DNA from: JAJDXW01 sp965214795
GTDB lineage: Bacteria > Pseudomonadota > Gammaproteobacteria > HK1
Length of the DNA stretch: 64,000 bases
NCBI GenBank assembly: GCA_965214795.1
Contig: OZ243976.1
Coordinates: forward strand, 2,170,001-2,234,000
Reading direction: 5' to 3'
Positions 41,321 through 51,249 of the stretch are shown here, one piece after another (position 1 is the stretch's first letter; every line of letters starts with the position of its first letter). The translations under genes were made by a program, and so were the position numbers. The notes beneath the pieces were generated by a model. That model was not told where the DNA came from. It saw only the letters and a list, made by a program, of their open reading frames with translations, and did no database searches.

Positions 41321-44300
41321 ATGAGAGTGCTCCCTGGAAGAATCGTGTTTGCCTTCGCCCTCAGCATCCTCGTGGAGCCGGTCAGCGCTGCGCTCTTGGT
41401 CGATCTGGAAGCCCGATCCGACTCCGCCTTCACAAGGGACCAAGTCGACGCTCTCGACGAGGAGCGTCCCGACGACGAGGAGCGTCCCGATACTGAAATC
41501 GCGAGAGCCATCTTCGGTCTCCAGCAAGGGGTGGAAGACCGTGACCGACTTCCAGGGATGCTCGTGCTCTCCGCAGGAGCATGGCGAGCGAAGGCCACCG
41601 TCTACTACCCGAAACACAACAGCAACCGGTTCTGGAGCATCGAGTATCGAAGTCGACTGATCGACGGCACACTCCCGATCCATCTGGCCGAGGGGGCATG
41701 GAACGTCATCGTGCACAGTGAGAAGGTAGTCGCACAGCATTTTGGCAGCACGCAGCGAATTGATCGCGCTGCACTCGAGGCTGGTGCTGACGGGACCAGA
41801 ATTCCATCTGAGATTCTAGTCGTTCGGATCCCGCTCACCGGGCGCGCGACAGTCGACACCTTCAATGAGTTCAGGAGAATCGAAAGCGAAGACACGACGG
41901 ACGTCCCGGCCCTGGGAAAGGGATTCCGCGATACTGTGCTTCGCGATCTCGAACGCCTTGTCGAAACGGCGCTCGGCACGCAACAACCGACTGCCGCGGC
42001 TCGCGAGGCGCAGACGGCTCTTGACTGGCTCTACCAGATTACGCTCGACCTATTTCCATCGCTCGCGTCAGGGGGAGAGCACGGTCCAGACGCTGCCTGC
42101 ACAAACCCCGAGTCGCGAAGATTCACCCCGATGCGCAGTAGCGAAAGCAAGGCGATGGAGCTGCTAGTGTTGCTCCTCGCGGCCAATTTCCCTGGCGACA
42201 AGGTCAGGTCACTTCACAATGCATTTGACGCGGACGCTCTCGAACTCTTCCTCGCAGGGGCGCTCGATCCGGTCATCCTTAACGTCCTCGAGTGCCAGGT
42301 GCGACGCGATCTCTTCGTGCCGAACGAGAGCCACGAACTTGAGAACATCGTGCTGCGCTCGCAGTACCACCGGATTGCGTACGAGGTCCTTGCGAAGGCC
42401 AAGGGCTCGTCTCCGGAGTTCTTTTCCGCTTTCCATCGGGTCACCTCCAGCATGGGCATCGGCTATATCGACCTGCCCGGGTGGGTTCAGTCCATCGACC
42501 CGACGGACGATAACATCGTCAAGGTGGTGGTACGGAGTGCATTCGATCTGGCGAGCCGCGCGCTTTTCGAGAACCTCCCCAAGATGACGTCCGCACAATG
42601 TCCGGGGACGGATTCCGCCAAACGTTGTGCATTTTGCGATGCCGCGCGCGACATCAATCGTGTCCTCTTCGACCACAACCGCAATGTCATGCGACGTCTT
42701 GCTCGCGGAGATGTTGGAGTTTGGTTCGACCCCCTCGGGCGCGGAAAGGCAATCCGCGACCGACTCGCCTTTGATGTCCGCATGGTGCTGATGGAGCAGG
42801 CTATCGTCGAAGCCGTGCTCCGGAAGCACTCGAAGACATTTGCGCCTGAGACTGTCGCGTGCGTCGACAGGCAGCTCACGGAGCTTGCGAAGAGTGTACA
42901 GCAGGTGAAACCGAAACACGGTGTGCGGCACCGCCAGTGGAGCGGTTACGTGGCGGGAAGGCTCGTCAAGTCGCTCGAGTCGGGAGACAGCCAGGAGGCA
43001 TTTTCCAGCTTTTCGAAGAACGGCGCGTACATTTTCGATCCGCGCTTCGAAAACCATTGGTGGCGCGTCGCGGTTGGCGTTGCCTACGTCCTCGTGCTGC
43101 ATGAGACCCAACACGCCGGTGCGGCTTCTCCATCGCTGCTGATAGAGCCTGTAGACGGCGCTGATCGCGTACCCGACAAGCTCGTGAAGCGATATCGCGA
43201 GTTGCTGCACCAGATTCTCGAAGAGGCCCCGAAGGCCGGCATCGAGAAGCAGGCTCAGCGCCTGCTCGACACTCTCGCTGCGACTCGGGGCCTGGGCAAA
43301 GCGGAGCGGGCGCGCCAGACGAGCCGGCTCACGCGTGCGCTCGCAACGCTGAAGGAGAATCGCGTCTGGCAGGGGTGCAAGGAGGACACCTTGAAGGTTA
43401 CCGAAGTTCCCACCCCTCGGCGCACAAAAGAAGATTGGTTTCGAATTCTGAAAGCGCTCACACACGAGACGCACGCAGCAACGCTTGCCGATGCGTTCGA
43501 GAGTGCCGGAGTTCAAGACGAGACGAAGCTGACGGATGGGTTTCCCAGTAACGACAATGCCTACCGTAGGGCCTGTCGGGTGATGGAGACCCGGATGAGG
43601 CGAACGCGCTGCCTTCTCACGGGAAAAACGGACTGCAATGCCGTAGCGAAGAGTCCCCCAGCGCCTCCCGACGATGAACACACGGTCTTGTTTTCGTTTG
43701 ACAACGAGGATGCAACGGCGTTTCGCAGCGAGCTGCCTTCCGTCTGGCCCTTCCTTGTCGAGTCCATCGAGAGGAAACTGGGCTCGGCGTGGCGGGGTTG
43801 GGAGACACCCGAGTCGCTCGCGAAGACGGCTATCTTGAGTCGTGCGCGCTGGGAGCGTGGGGTCGCCAAGGCGCAGATCCTGGCCCGCTCCCCCGAGGCG
43901 ACGCTCCGCGCCCTGGGGTTCTATTCACCCGAAGCCTACCGGGCGCTCGTCGCCGAGGCTCGGGGAGTCCCGACGGATGAGAAGCCGGGCACGGATGACT
44001 GGATCAAGAAGGCGGATCTTGCGCTTGCTCCCAGCGCGAGCCTCGAACGGATCCGCAAGTCCCAAGAGGAGCTCAAGCGGATGCGAAGAAGGATTGCCCG
44101 CGTGCGTGCGTCGATGCATCCGCAACCCTATCCTCCACCAAGGCTTCATGCAGGACGGGAGGCGCGATCGGCAGCGCCGGCAAGCGGGGCCAGAGACCAC
44201 TTGCCAGGAGTCGTGTTCAACCTCGTGCCGGGCAGCGGGGAGGCGCCGGACGGGCGTCGGAAGCACCGGGCCATCGGGGTATTCGAGGGCTCCGGCGACG

Positions 44301-47300
44301 GAAACGGCCAAGGCGATCGGGCAACCCTTCCGCTCGGACTCGAGGTGTCGGATGTGGTGGTCGAATCCGACGGGTCACTTCGCGCCCTCGATGACGGACG
44401 TGAGAACATTAGCATCCGCGAGCCGGCGGCGCTCGCGTTACTCTCGAGCTTCGGAGTGCCGGAACTGTTCTCCGACGCTACCGTGAGCTACGACCTCACC
44501 AAGGACTTCAGAAGGCTCACCATGAGTGTGACACCTTCGATTCAGGGCTTCGCCCTCGAGAAGTTCGAGCTCGTGTTGCTCGAAGGGGGTGCCAAGCGAC
44601 AGGACATTGCGAAGCAACTCGTCGACGGGCTTGAACGAGTCATCCAGGGGACAGCGGGATCGACCCTGCGCAAGCTGCTCAAACCGCTGAAGTTCGAGAC
44701 CCAAATCGGAAACGTCGAGGTCGCTCTCACCCTGTGCGAAGACGAGAGTCCAGAGGTGAGGCTCGAGGGAGATAGCCTCCCCGAGAGCGGTGCACCACCG
44801 CCGCTTCGGGTGCGAGTGAGACCCAAGGTCTGTCTGACGCTTCGACACGCGGACAAGAACAACGACGATGCGCTGCTCGCCAGGATGAAGGTATCTCCGG
44901 AAATACTGCTTGATGCCAAGGGATTGCACGTCGTGACCATGGGGATCGATGACGAGACCCTCGAAGATATCGAAGACGCACTCGAACGGGCGCTCGACCT
45001 CGAGAAGAACGTGTGCAAGGTGCTCCCCAAGCCGTGCCGGGTAGAGGCGGTGAATGTCACTCTGACCGCGGGCACCGAGACGGTGGGCCGAAGAGCGGGC
45101 AGCGCGAACCATGGGATCCGCATTGGCGTCAACGCGACGGTTCGTGTCCCGATCAAACAGTGCATCGTTCCTGTTCCTCTTCGTGTCGCGTTCGCCCTCG
45201 CCGACGCGGGTGGAGTCAAGAAGAAAAACAAAGATCTCCTCACTGAGACAATCATCACTAAGGCCGAAGCCCTCGCGAGCGATGTGGCGAAGAAAGTGAT
45301 GAAGTGTGTCGGTACCCTTGCTGCGGCGAAGGGTGCGAAGATTGCGAGTGATTGGCTCGCTTCCAAGAATTACGAAATCGACATCATCGGAATGAAATGG
45401 CGGCTCGATTGCAAGCAAGGGGCGGAGAGACAGTGCGTTCGCGCCGACGTCGAAGACCCGAGCGAGGCCGTGTTCGACATCGTCGCAACCGTTGAGAAGA
45501 CCGGCAAGAAATACAAGGTTCGCGGAATCAATATAAAGATCAAGGATGGCCTGGTGCACATCGGGCTTCGGGGACTCAAGGAAGAGGACCGCAAAGTGCT
45601 GGCCCAGGCGCTCGTCTCGCAGGTCAAGGTGCTCGCCGAGAGCATCTTTGGGGAGGGGTTCATCGGCAAGCGGCTGAAGATCGAAGATGAGACCATCGGC
45701 GAGTTCGACAACGGCGAGCTGTATTTCTTCGCGGATGTCACCGTTCGCGGGGTTCCCTATCTCGGTGACGTTGCGCTCGGACGGATGAACCTCGCCAACG
45801 TAGGCGATCCTGAGGCGTTGAAGAAGGCGGCGGAGCAATGGGCCGCAAACGAAGTCGCGGCAAAGCTCGGCGAAGAGGTCCAGGGCGAAGTACAGATCCC
45901 GCACGTCGGGACGCTTAAGTTGGCGAGCGATGCGTTCAAGATCACATCCAAGAGCGATTCGGCGGGAGCGGAACTCGAGGTGACCGGGACGCTCGTCATC
46001 TGGGAGGATATTGAAACCAAGATGACCATCAAGGCTCCGCTCCCCGACTTCGTCCCGGTCGAATTTGAAGCCGACCCTGATGGAACCGAGACCGCGCTCA
46101 AGTTTGTCACAGAAACGCTGGTGGATCTCGTCCCGTTCGCAGGCGACAGGATCAAGGTCGAGAACCCAAGGTTCGCCGAAGCAGAGCCGGGTACCGGACG
46201 GTACGGGCTGTTGATGGGAGCGAAGGTGAGCTTCGACCCGTTCAAGCTCACCATCAAAGCCGAGAAAATCGTGGTCAGCATCGACGGAGTCCGACTTGCA
46301 GGTGCACTCAAGGGCCGCTTTCCCGGAAGTCTCGAATTTGGAAGCGTCGCGCTGTCCAGGATCGGCGGAACCTACTACCCCGGACACGACGAAACACGCC
46401 CGGGGCTCATCGTCGAGGCCGACATCGCGCCGGGGACGAGCGCCCTGGCGAAGATTGCGAAGATGGATACCTCGCTCGACCTGCGCGAGCTCGGGTCGTT
46501 GCGCTTCGTGCTCAATGGCGATGTGATCGTGCTCGACTCGGTGCCGATTCTTGCCGTAAATGGACTCGTGGACCTCGATGGAGGCGCCGTGCGCGTTGAC
46601 GCGACCACCCCGGAGATGCTCGCGAAACTGCTCTCTGCGCAGATGTCGGCCTGGCTGGGTCGAGTGAACCCGGACGGGCGCGAAGGAGAACGCGCCGCTC
46701 CTTCGATCGGAGCAAAGACCCGCCTCTCGGTGTTCGGCGCCGAGATTCTGGAGGCCATCGTACGTGCCGATCTGGCGGGAAAGGGGCGCATCAAGGCGCG
46801 TGCGGCATTCGCCATTCCACTCGGATCGGGGCATGTGGACTACGAGAGTGCACTCGACTTCGGAGGTGCGACCCTGGATGCGGGTGTAAGTGTCAGTCTC
46901 CTCAAATGGGAGGCGCTCGGGGCTCGGGTGACCGCGAATCCCGACTGGGCGAGCGCGAGCATCAAGGTGCTGTTTTTCGAACTGGGACTCGGTGCCCCCT
47001 CGGTCGATAGACTCGACAGCTGGACCGCGGCCCAGGCCCTACGGGGACTGCTCGCGATGTCGCTTGAAGACATCGCGAAGCTCCAGCCCGGTTCCCCGGG
47101 TCGCTCCATCACGAAGGTGTCAATCGGCAAGGACGGCAAGGCGCGCGCCGAGAACGTAGAGGCTCACCAGTCCTCCGCCGAGAAGGATCCAGGTTCCCCA
47201 CCCGAGAAATCCCCCGAAAAAGAGCCGGCGCCTCCCGGGATCATCAATGACCGCGAAGGCGAGCAGGATCGTGAAGAGTCTGATAAGGAAGATGAGCAAA

Positions 47301-48955
47301 CCAAGGATGAGGACGGGGAAGCGCCACCGCCCGAACGGAAGAACGAACCGAGGGAGACGACTCCACCACCCAAGGAGCATTTCCCCCCCGTTGACATGAT
47401 GGACATAGGCTTCGGCGATGCGCCCGCCACGCTCATCTACTGCCATCGGGTGGCCGATGGTCGCTACATTCGAGTCGCTGACCATCGCAGCCCGCCCGAC
47501 GCGCGGACGTTCGAGTCAAGAATCGACCCCGAGTCCGTGGGATACACCCGCACGTTTAGGTGGACGCCGGGCGGAAAAATTCCGATGCCCTGTGCCGGAC
47601 CACGAGAAGAAAATTGGGATGGTTCGAACTGGCTCTGGCAGCGTGAGTGGGTGCCGATTGGCACCCGAGACGGCCTGTGGAGCCTAGAGGGCTGCGACAC
47701 GCGTCCGGCCAGAGCTTGGCTCCACGTGCGAAGCGAGGAAGGAACGGCCCCGGATCCGCGGAAGGCGCTGCCTGTCGAGGCAACGCTCGCCTGTTGGAAT
47801 GATGACGTTAGCGCGGTCGCGGGCCTCTTTTGGCAACGGAACGAGAAGAAATTGGCTGCGCTTATCCAGTGCCCGCAAGCGGAGGTGATCCCCGAGGAGA
47901 TCAAGAAAAAAGACGCGTTCAAGAAGATCTGTGGCGACAATGCACCAAGTTTTTTGCTGCTTGACGTTAGGGACGATGCACCCTGGTTCAAGCGGACTGG
48001 GAGGCTGGGGAATTTGGTTACCCCGGAGATTGCCTATCATCTGTTTGAAATCGCCCGCTCCACAGCGCTCGGTCAGGAACGAGGTACGGACTGGCCGACC
48101 GCTGTCAGGTTCGGAGACCGGTTGAAGGCGACCCTTTACCCCGAGGAGAAGCCTGCGGAGGGTCTCACTGTGCTGGTCAGCAAGACGTTGACCGGCAGGA
48201 TCCTGGGCACCGGACAGCTCGAGGACGAGACCGTTCGCACGCTCGTGGTCGAGGAGGAAAGCTGGAGGCAGGCCCTGCTCGGGTCATGGGGGAAGCAATT
48301 CGACGCAAGCGGCGGACGAAGGCATCCGAACTTCAAGCGGCCCAGAACCGTCAGGAGCTACGAGCATCCCAAGAACGCTTCGGAGAAAGTCCTCGCTTGG
48401 ACGCTCACCCCAGGCTCAGGCTTCCCGCCCATTAAAGCGGTGTTCTGGTCTTGGCCGACACTGCACAACGGACAGGGGGTCGAGACACGGCAGGTCGAAG
48501 TCGACACCACTCCAAACGATCTCCGCTATTCGGAGACCCTCGTCGACATTCTGGCCCACAGCCTGCCGCAGCTCGACCACAAGGGTAAGACTCACGTAAT
48601 CGTGACGCGTGACGAGGAGCGATACGGCCGTGAGTTCTTCGCATACTTTCCGCCGGACGGCCAAGATGGCGAAGTTCGGATCGTTTTCGTACCCGCAGAC
48701 GCTGGCGTCGGAGTGAAACCGGCGCGGCCGTGGACGGAAGATGCGTTTGATTCGAGAGAGCGACACGCGCGATGTGGAACCCTCTCCAAAATCCAAGATA
48801 TTTTGCAGAAAGCGAACGAGGACAGTGGCGGCGGTACGGTAGAAATCGACTTGCGGGTGTGGGCTCGGGACCCGGGAGGAACTTTACTCAGGCTCGGTCT
48901 TGCGCATGATCCCGTGGACGTGCTGAGGCGCAGCACCGAGCTCAAGTGTAGCTAG
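41321..48955 (+). CDS. Giant exported protein (2,544 residues) of unknown function
   Basis: ATG 41321 opens a signal peptide (RIVFAFALSILVEPVSA, cleavage near residue 23). Residues about 24-950 are largely helical and contain VLHETQHAG, an HExxH-like motif at His594/His598. Residues about 950-1940 are a long run of alternating beta strands and helices with recurring phrases (IGNVEVALTL, VRGVPYLGDVALGRM, GSLEFGSVALSRIG, VRLAGALKGRF). The style recalls lipid-transfer or AsmA-like repeats, though I cannot assign a family. An acidic Lys/Glu/Pro linker at about 1947-2023 leads to a 520-residue C-terminal domain with several Cys. It heads a four-gene operon with an ExbB-like protein four bases downstream. 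It probably works in the periplasm or outer envelope. Confidence 0.85.
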   Translation: MRVLPGRIVFAFALSILVEPVSAALLVDLEARSDSAFTRDQVDALDEERPDDEERPDTEIARAIFGLQQGVEDRDRLPGMLVLSAGAWRAKATVYYPKHNSNRFWSIEYRSRLIDGTLPIHLAEGAWNVIVHSEKVVAQHFGSTQRIDRAALEAGADGTRIPSEILVVRIPLTGRATVDTFNEFRRIESEDTTDVPALGKGFRDTVLRDLERLVETALGTQQPTAAAREAQTALDWLYQITLDLFPSLASGGEHGPDAACTNPESRRFTPMRSSESKAMELLVLLLAANFPGDKVRSLHNAFDADALELFLAGALDPVILNVLECQVRRDLFVPNESHELENIVLRSQYHRIAYEVLAKAKGSSPEFFSAFHRVTSSMGIGYIDLPGWVQSIDPTDDNIVKVVVRSAFDLASRALFENLPKMTSAQCPGTDSAKRCAFCDAARDINRVLFDHNRNVMRRLARGDVGVWFDPLGRGKAIRDRLAFDVRMVLMEQAIVEAVLRKHSKTFAPETVACVDRQLTELAKSVQQVKPKHGVRHRQWSGYVAGRLVKSLESGDSQEAFSSFSKNGAYIFDPRFENHWWRVAVGVAYVLVLHETQHAGAASPSLLIEPVDGADRVPDKLVKRYRELLHQILEEAPKAGIEKQAQRLLDTLAATRGLGKAERARQTSRLTRALATLKENRVWQGCKEDTLKVTEVPTPRRTKEDWFRILKALTHETHAATLADAFESAGVQDETKLTDGFPSNDNAYRRACRVMETRMRRTRCLLTGKTDCNAVAKSPPAPPDDEHTVLFSFDNEDATAFRSELPSVWPFLVESIERKLGSAWRGWETPESLAKTAILSRARWERGVAKAQILARSPEATLRALGFYSPEAYRALVAEARGVPTDEKPGTDDWIKKADLALAPSASLERIRKSQEELKRMRRRIARVRASMHPQPYPPPRLHAGREARSAAPASGARDHLPGVVFNLVPGSGEAPDGRRKHRAIGVFEGSGDGNGQGDRATLPLGLEVSDVVVESDGSLRALDDGRENISIREPAALALLSSFGVPELFSDATVSYDLTKDFRRLTMSVTPSIQGFALEKFELVLLEGGAKRQDIAKQLVDGLERVIQGTAGSTLRKLLKPLKFETQIGNVEVALTLCEDESPEVRLEGDSLPESGAPPPLRVRVRPKVCLTLRHADKNNDDALLARMKVSPEILLDAKGLHVVTMGIDDETLEDIEDALERALDLEKNVCKVLPKPCRVEAVNVTLTAGTETVGRRAGSANHGIRIGVNATVRVPIKQCIVPVPLRVAFALADAGGVKKKNKDLLTETIITKAEALASDVAKKVMKCVGTLAAAKGAKIASDWLASKNYEIDIIGMKWRLDCKQGAERQCVRADVEDPSEAVFDIVATVEKTGKKYKVRGINIKIKDGLVHIGLRGLKEEDRKVLAQALVSQVKVLAESIFGEGFIGKRLKIEDETIGEFDNGELYFFADVTVRGVPYLGDVALGRMNLANVGDPEALKKAAEQWAANEVAAKLGEEVQGEVQIPHVGTLKLASDAFKITSKSDSAGAELEVTGTLVIWEDIETKMTIKAPLPDFVPVEFEADPDGTETALKFVTETLVDLVPFAGDRIKVENPRFAEAEPGTGRYGLLMGAKVSFDPFKLTIKAEKIVVSIDGVRLAGALKGRFPGSLEFGSVALSRIGGTYYPGHDETRPGLIVEADIAPGTSALAKIAKMDTSLDLRELGSLRFVLNGDVIVLDSVPILAVNGLVDLDGGAVRVDATTPEMLAKLLSAQMSAWLGRVNPDGREGERAAPSIGAKTRLSVFGAEILEAIVRADLAGKGRIKARAAFAIPLGSGHVDYESALDFGGATLDAGVSVSLLKWEALGARVTANPDWASASIKVLFFELGLGAPSVDRLDSWTAAQALRGLLAMSLEDIAKLQPGSPGRSITKVSIGKDGKARAENVEAHQSSAEKDPGSPPEKSPEKEPAPPGIINDREGEQDREESDKEDEQTKDEDGEAPPPERKNEPRETTPPPKEHFPPVDMMDIGFGDAPATLIYCHRVADGRYIRVADHRSPPDARTFESRIDPESVGYTRTFRWTPGGKIPMPCAGPREENWDGSNWLWQREWVPIGTRDGLWSLEGCDTRPARAWLHVRSEEGTAPDPRKALPVEATLACWNDDVSAVAGLFWQRNEKKLAALIQCPQAEVIPEEIKKKDAFKKICGDNAPSFLLLDVRDDAPWFKRTGRLGNLVTPEIAYHLFEIARSTALGQERGTDWPTAVRFGDRLKATLYPEEKPAEGLTVLVSKTLTGRILGTGQLEDETVRTLVVEEESWRQALLGSWGKQFDASGGRRHPNFKRPRTVRSYEHPKNASEKVLAWTLTPGSGFPPIKAVFWSWPTLHNGQGVETRQVEVDTTPNDLRYSETLVDILAHSLPQLDHKGKTHVIVTRDEERYGREFFAYFPPDGQDGEVRIVFVPADAGVGVKPARPWTEDAFDSRERHARCGTLSKIQDILQKANEDSGGGTVEIDLRVWARDPGGTLLRLGLAHDPVDVLRRSTELKCS

Positions 48956-48959
48956 GTGG

Positions 48960-50693
48960 ATGGTAGCCGCGCGAATGGTCAGCAAACGCCTCGAGATTAG
49001 CGCGCCAGTCGTCGTTCTGCTCGCCGTCGTAAGTCTGTGCGGCGCGCTCTGGATCTATACGCATGTGCAGACCACGGCTCAGGCGCGCCTTGCAGAGGCA
49101 TTTCGAACGGCTGAGTTCGAGGGACCGTTCTGCGATGCACAGGTGTCCCTCGACGGAACGCGCTGTCGAAAAAGCCCTCGGATGAGCTGGCAGCAGATTC
49201 ACGCTGTGCTTGCTGCGGCCCGGGTAATCGACGTCATCGAGTACGAGAGCTGTTCGACACTCGAGGCGCGCTTCAACGGCGGGCAAACCGAAGGACTGGA
49301 GGATCTCCTGAAGACGCTCCGTGGAGATTCCAAAGAGCCCGCAGCACCGGAATGCCCGGGTGGGGTCGACAACTCGGTGGAGAGTGATGACGCCGACGAA
49401 TCCGCAGAGAGTGGCGACGCCGACCAATCGCCGGAGGGTGAGGAGGGCGAGAAGTCCCCGCCGGGCGAGGATGCTGAATCGGACGTGCAGCCCGAAGTGA
49501 AAGGCGGAGAGGTCGGGACGAAGACTGCCCTCGGACTCATCGTGCGACTTGCGAAGAGACAGTGTGAGGGAAGGAAAACAAATGATGGGAACGGCTCCCA
49601 AGCGGGCCGTTCGCATCTGGATCGTCTCCAGCGCCTCCGGAGCGACTTGTCCCTTGCACTCGCGGATGCACTCGGAGAAAGTGCCCTGGACCTCATCGTG
49701 CGACTTGCGAAGAGACAGTGTGAGGGAGGGAAAACAAATGATGGGAACGGCTCCCAAGCGGGCCGTTCGCATCTGGATCGTCTCAAGCGCCACTGGAGTG
49801 ACCTGTCCCGTGCACTCAAGAAAGAACTCGGAGAAGATGGGGTGTTAGAGTGGGTGTTTGGGTACAGGTGCAAAGCGGCACGGAACTCGCTCAAGGAGAT
49901 TGGCTCGGGTGAACTCCGCGAGACCGAGCCGTCGGGATGGAAATTCTCCACGACGAGGTGCCTCTCGGATGCACTGGTCCTGGGGCGGCTCGTGAACCAG
50001 CATAAGACCATTGGTCGGGAAGACGGTGAACTTGCCGGGTATAACGTGACCGGGTGCGGCCAAGGGGCTGGCAAGTCGAGTGAGGAGTTGCTGGACCGGT
50101 TCGAGTCATTCACTACCCTGATGAAGTACGTTCTTGGACGCGTCCACGCGGAGCCGGGGGTTCGCGACGCGCGCAAGTTCGCAAACCTCGTGCGGGGTCC
50201 CGAGCACGTTGGGATTCTGACTGTCGCGCTACTCATAACGAGTCTTGTTCTATTGCGGTGGACCGTTTTCGAGTGCCGCTACGCTTGGGCATGGCGCAAC
50301 TCTTTGGATGAGAATGCCCAAGCATTCAGGGGCCTTGCGATGACTCTCGCCAACGGGGGTGATGCAGCGGAGCGTGAGCACGAGGCACTTTCCCGCGGAC
50401 GCCTGCGCGTGCAGTGGGGTCTCGCCACCATTCCCGCGATCGGATTCGTAGGCACCGTGCGCGGAATACTCGAGGCGTTATCCAGGGCCGGAGACGTGGT
50501 GTGGGCAGCCGACCGGCTTGAACGCGCTGACGCCATTGCAGGGCTCGCGGGCGAACTCGGGCTTGCGTTTTCGACCACGCTCTTCGCCCTCCTTGCGGGC
50601 ATCGCGGTCGGTTTGCTCGTTACTGTGGCGCGGGTGCGCGAAGGCCGCGGCCTCGATCGGCTCGCAGACAGAATGAAGGAGGGACCGAGGTGA
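48960..50693 (+). CDS. MotA/TolQ/ExbB-like membrane protein with large extracytoplasmic insert
   Basis: The 577-residue protein has TM1 at about 13-33 (APVVVLLAVVSLCGALWIY), a 380-residue hydrophilic region, TM2 near 416-436 (VGILTVALLITSLVLLRWTV), and two more spans in WGLATIPAIGFVGTVRGILE and GLAFSTTLFALLAGIAVGLL. The last pair carries the proton-channel signature of the MotA/TolQ/ExbB family (IGFVGTVRGI...L.FSTTLFAL). The insert holds an acidic stretch and two copies of a 52-residue unit. ATG 48960 follows the giant gene's stop by four bases; ATG 48975 is possible. It is likely the stator of a proton-driven complex with the next two proteins. Confidence 0.82.
   Translation: MVAARMVSKRLEISAPVVVLLAVVSLCGALWIYTHVQTTAQARLAEAFRTAEFEGPFCDAQVSLDGTRCRKSPRMSWQQIHAVLAAARVIDVIEYESCSTLEARFNGGQTEGLEDLLKTLRGDSKEPAAPECPGGVDNSVESDDADESAESGDADQSPEGEEGEKSPPGEDAESDVQPEVKGGEVGTKTALGLIVRLAKRQCEGRKTNDGNGSQAGRSHLDRLQRLRSDLSLALADALGESALDLIVRLAKRQCEGGKTNDGNGSQAGRSHLDRLKRHWSDLSRALKKELGEDGVLEWVFGYRCKAARNSLKEIGSGELRETEPSGWKFSTTRCLSDALVLGRLVNQHKTIGREDGELAGYNVTGCGQGAGKSSEELLDRFESFTTLMKYVLGRVHAEPGVRDARKFANLVRGPEHVGILTVALLITSLVLLRWTVFECRYAWAWRNSLDENAQAFRGLAMTLANGGDAAEREHEALSRGRLRVQWGLATIPAIGFVGTVRGILEALSRAGDVVWAADRLERADAIAGLAGELGLAFSTTLFALLAGIAVGLLVTVARVREGRGLDRLADRMKEGPR
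49536..49847 (+). repeat. 156-bp tandem duplication inside the ExbB-like gene
   Basis: Bases 49536-49691 and 49692-49847 encode two 52-residue copies starting LIVRLAKRQCEG and containing NDGNGSQAGRSHLDRL. The 5' two thirds of the copies are nearly identical in DNA, so the duplication is recent. The period is a multiple of three and keeps the frame. Confidence 0.85.
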
Positions 50694-50694
50694 A

Positions 50695-51249
50695 GTGAAC
50701 GACGACGACGCACACTTTCTGATGAGTCTGAATGACACATTGACATGCGGACTAGGTGCCTGTGTGCTGCTCTTCATCGTCTTCGTAATTCTCGTCACGA
50801 TCGAGGAGCCGAGCCCGGGACAGGGTCGACAAAGAGAGCTCGCCGCAGATGCGTCCAGCAACGCAAGGGGTGATGAGCGCGCCCGGGCTCGTGCGCCCCT
50901 GACGGTACGGGTGCGGGGACCATGCCCATTTGTCGAGAACGTCACGTCCGGAAGCCCCGGCGTCGAGTCCATGGTGTTTGTCGACCGTCGCGAGGGAACA
51001 AACCGGGAGAAGTGCGTCGCACTGCTGCGACATCCGCGCCCGCCTGCCGGAGCTCGCATCGAGGTGCGCTCGAAGACGGTCCCCGCAGGACGGATAGTGC
51101 TTTCCGCAACCTGGGGCGGACGCAGCCTGACGGGCGTTGACGGACTTGATCGGCACTTCCCGAAACGGGGGAACGTAAGCGAAGGAGACTACCCACTCGC
51201 CACGGTGCAAGTCGACGACGAGTACGCGCCTGTCAGGTGGGCGCGATGA
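50695..51249 (+). CDS. Single-span membrane protein, ExbD/TolR-like position in the operon
   Basis: GTG 50695 comes one base after the ExbB-like stop and gives 184 residues; ATG 50722 is an alternative. The N-terminus is one span with a polar lead (SLNDTLTCGLGACVLLFIVF), followed by a periplasmic domain rich in beta strands (RIVLSATWGGRSLTGVDGLD). Topology and position match an ExbD/TolR partner, with Asp in LND before the span, but the periplasmic domain is not recognisable as ExbD. The next gene has a similar span. Confidence 0.7.
   Translation: MNDDDAHFLMSLNDTLTCGLGACVLLFIVFVILVTIEEPSPGQGRQRELAADASSNARGDERARARAPLTVRVRGPCPFVENVTSGSPGVESMVFVDRREGTNREKCVALLRHPRPPAGARIEVRSKTVPAGRIVLSATWGGRSLTGVDGLDRHFPKRGNVSEGDYPLATVQVDDEYAPVRWAR

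Noticed and set aside
44438..46834. A 798-residue minus-strand frame inside the giant gene
   Set aside because: The plus-strand frame has a signal peptide, a ribosome-coupled operon and an uninterrupted 7.6 kb length; the minus frame lacks any motif.
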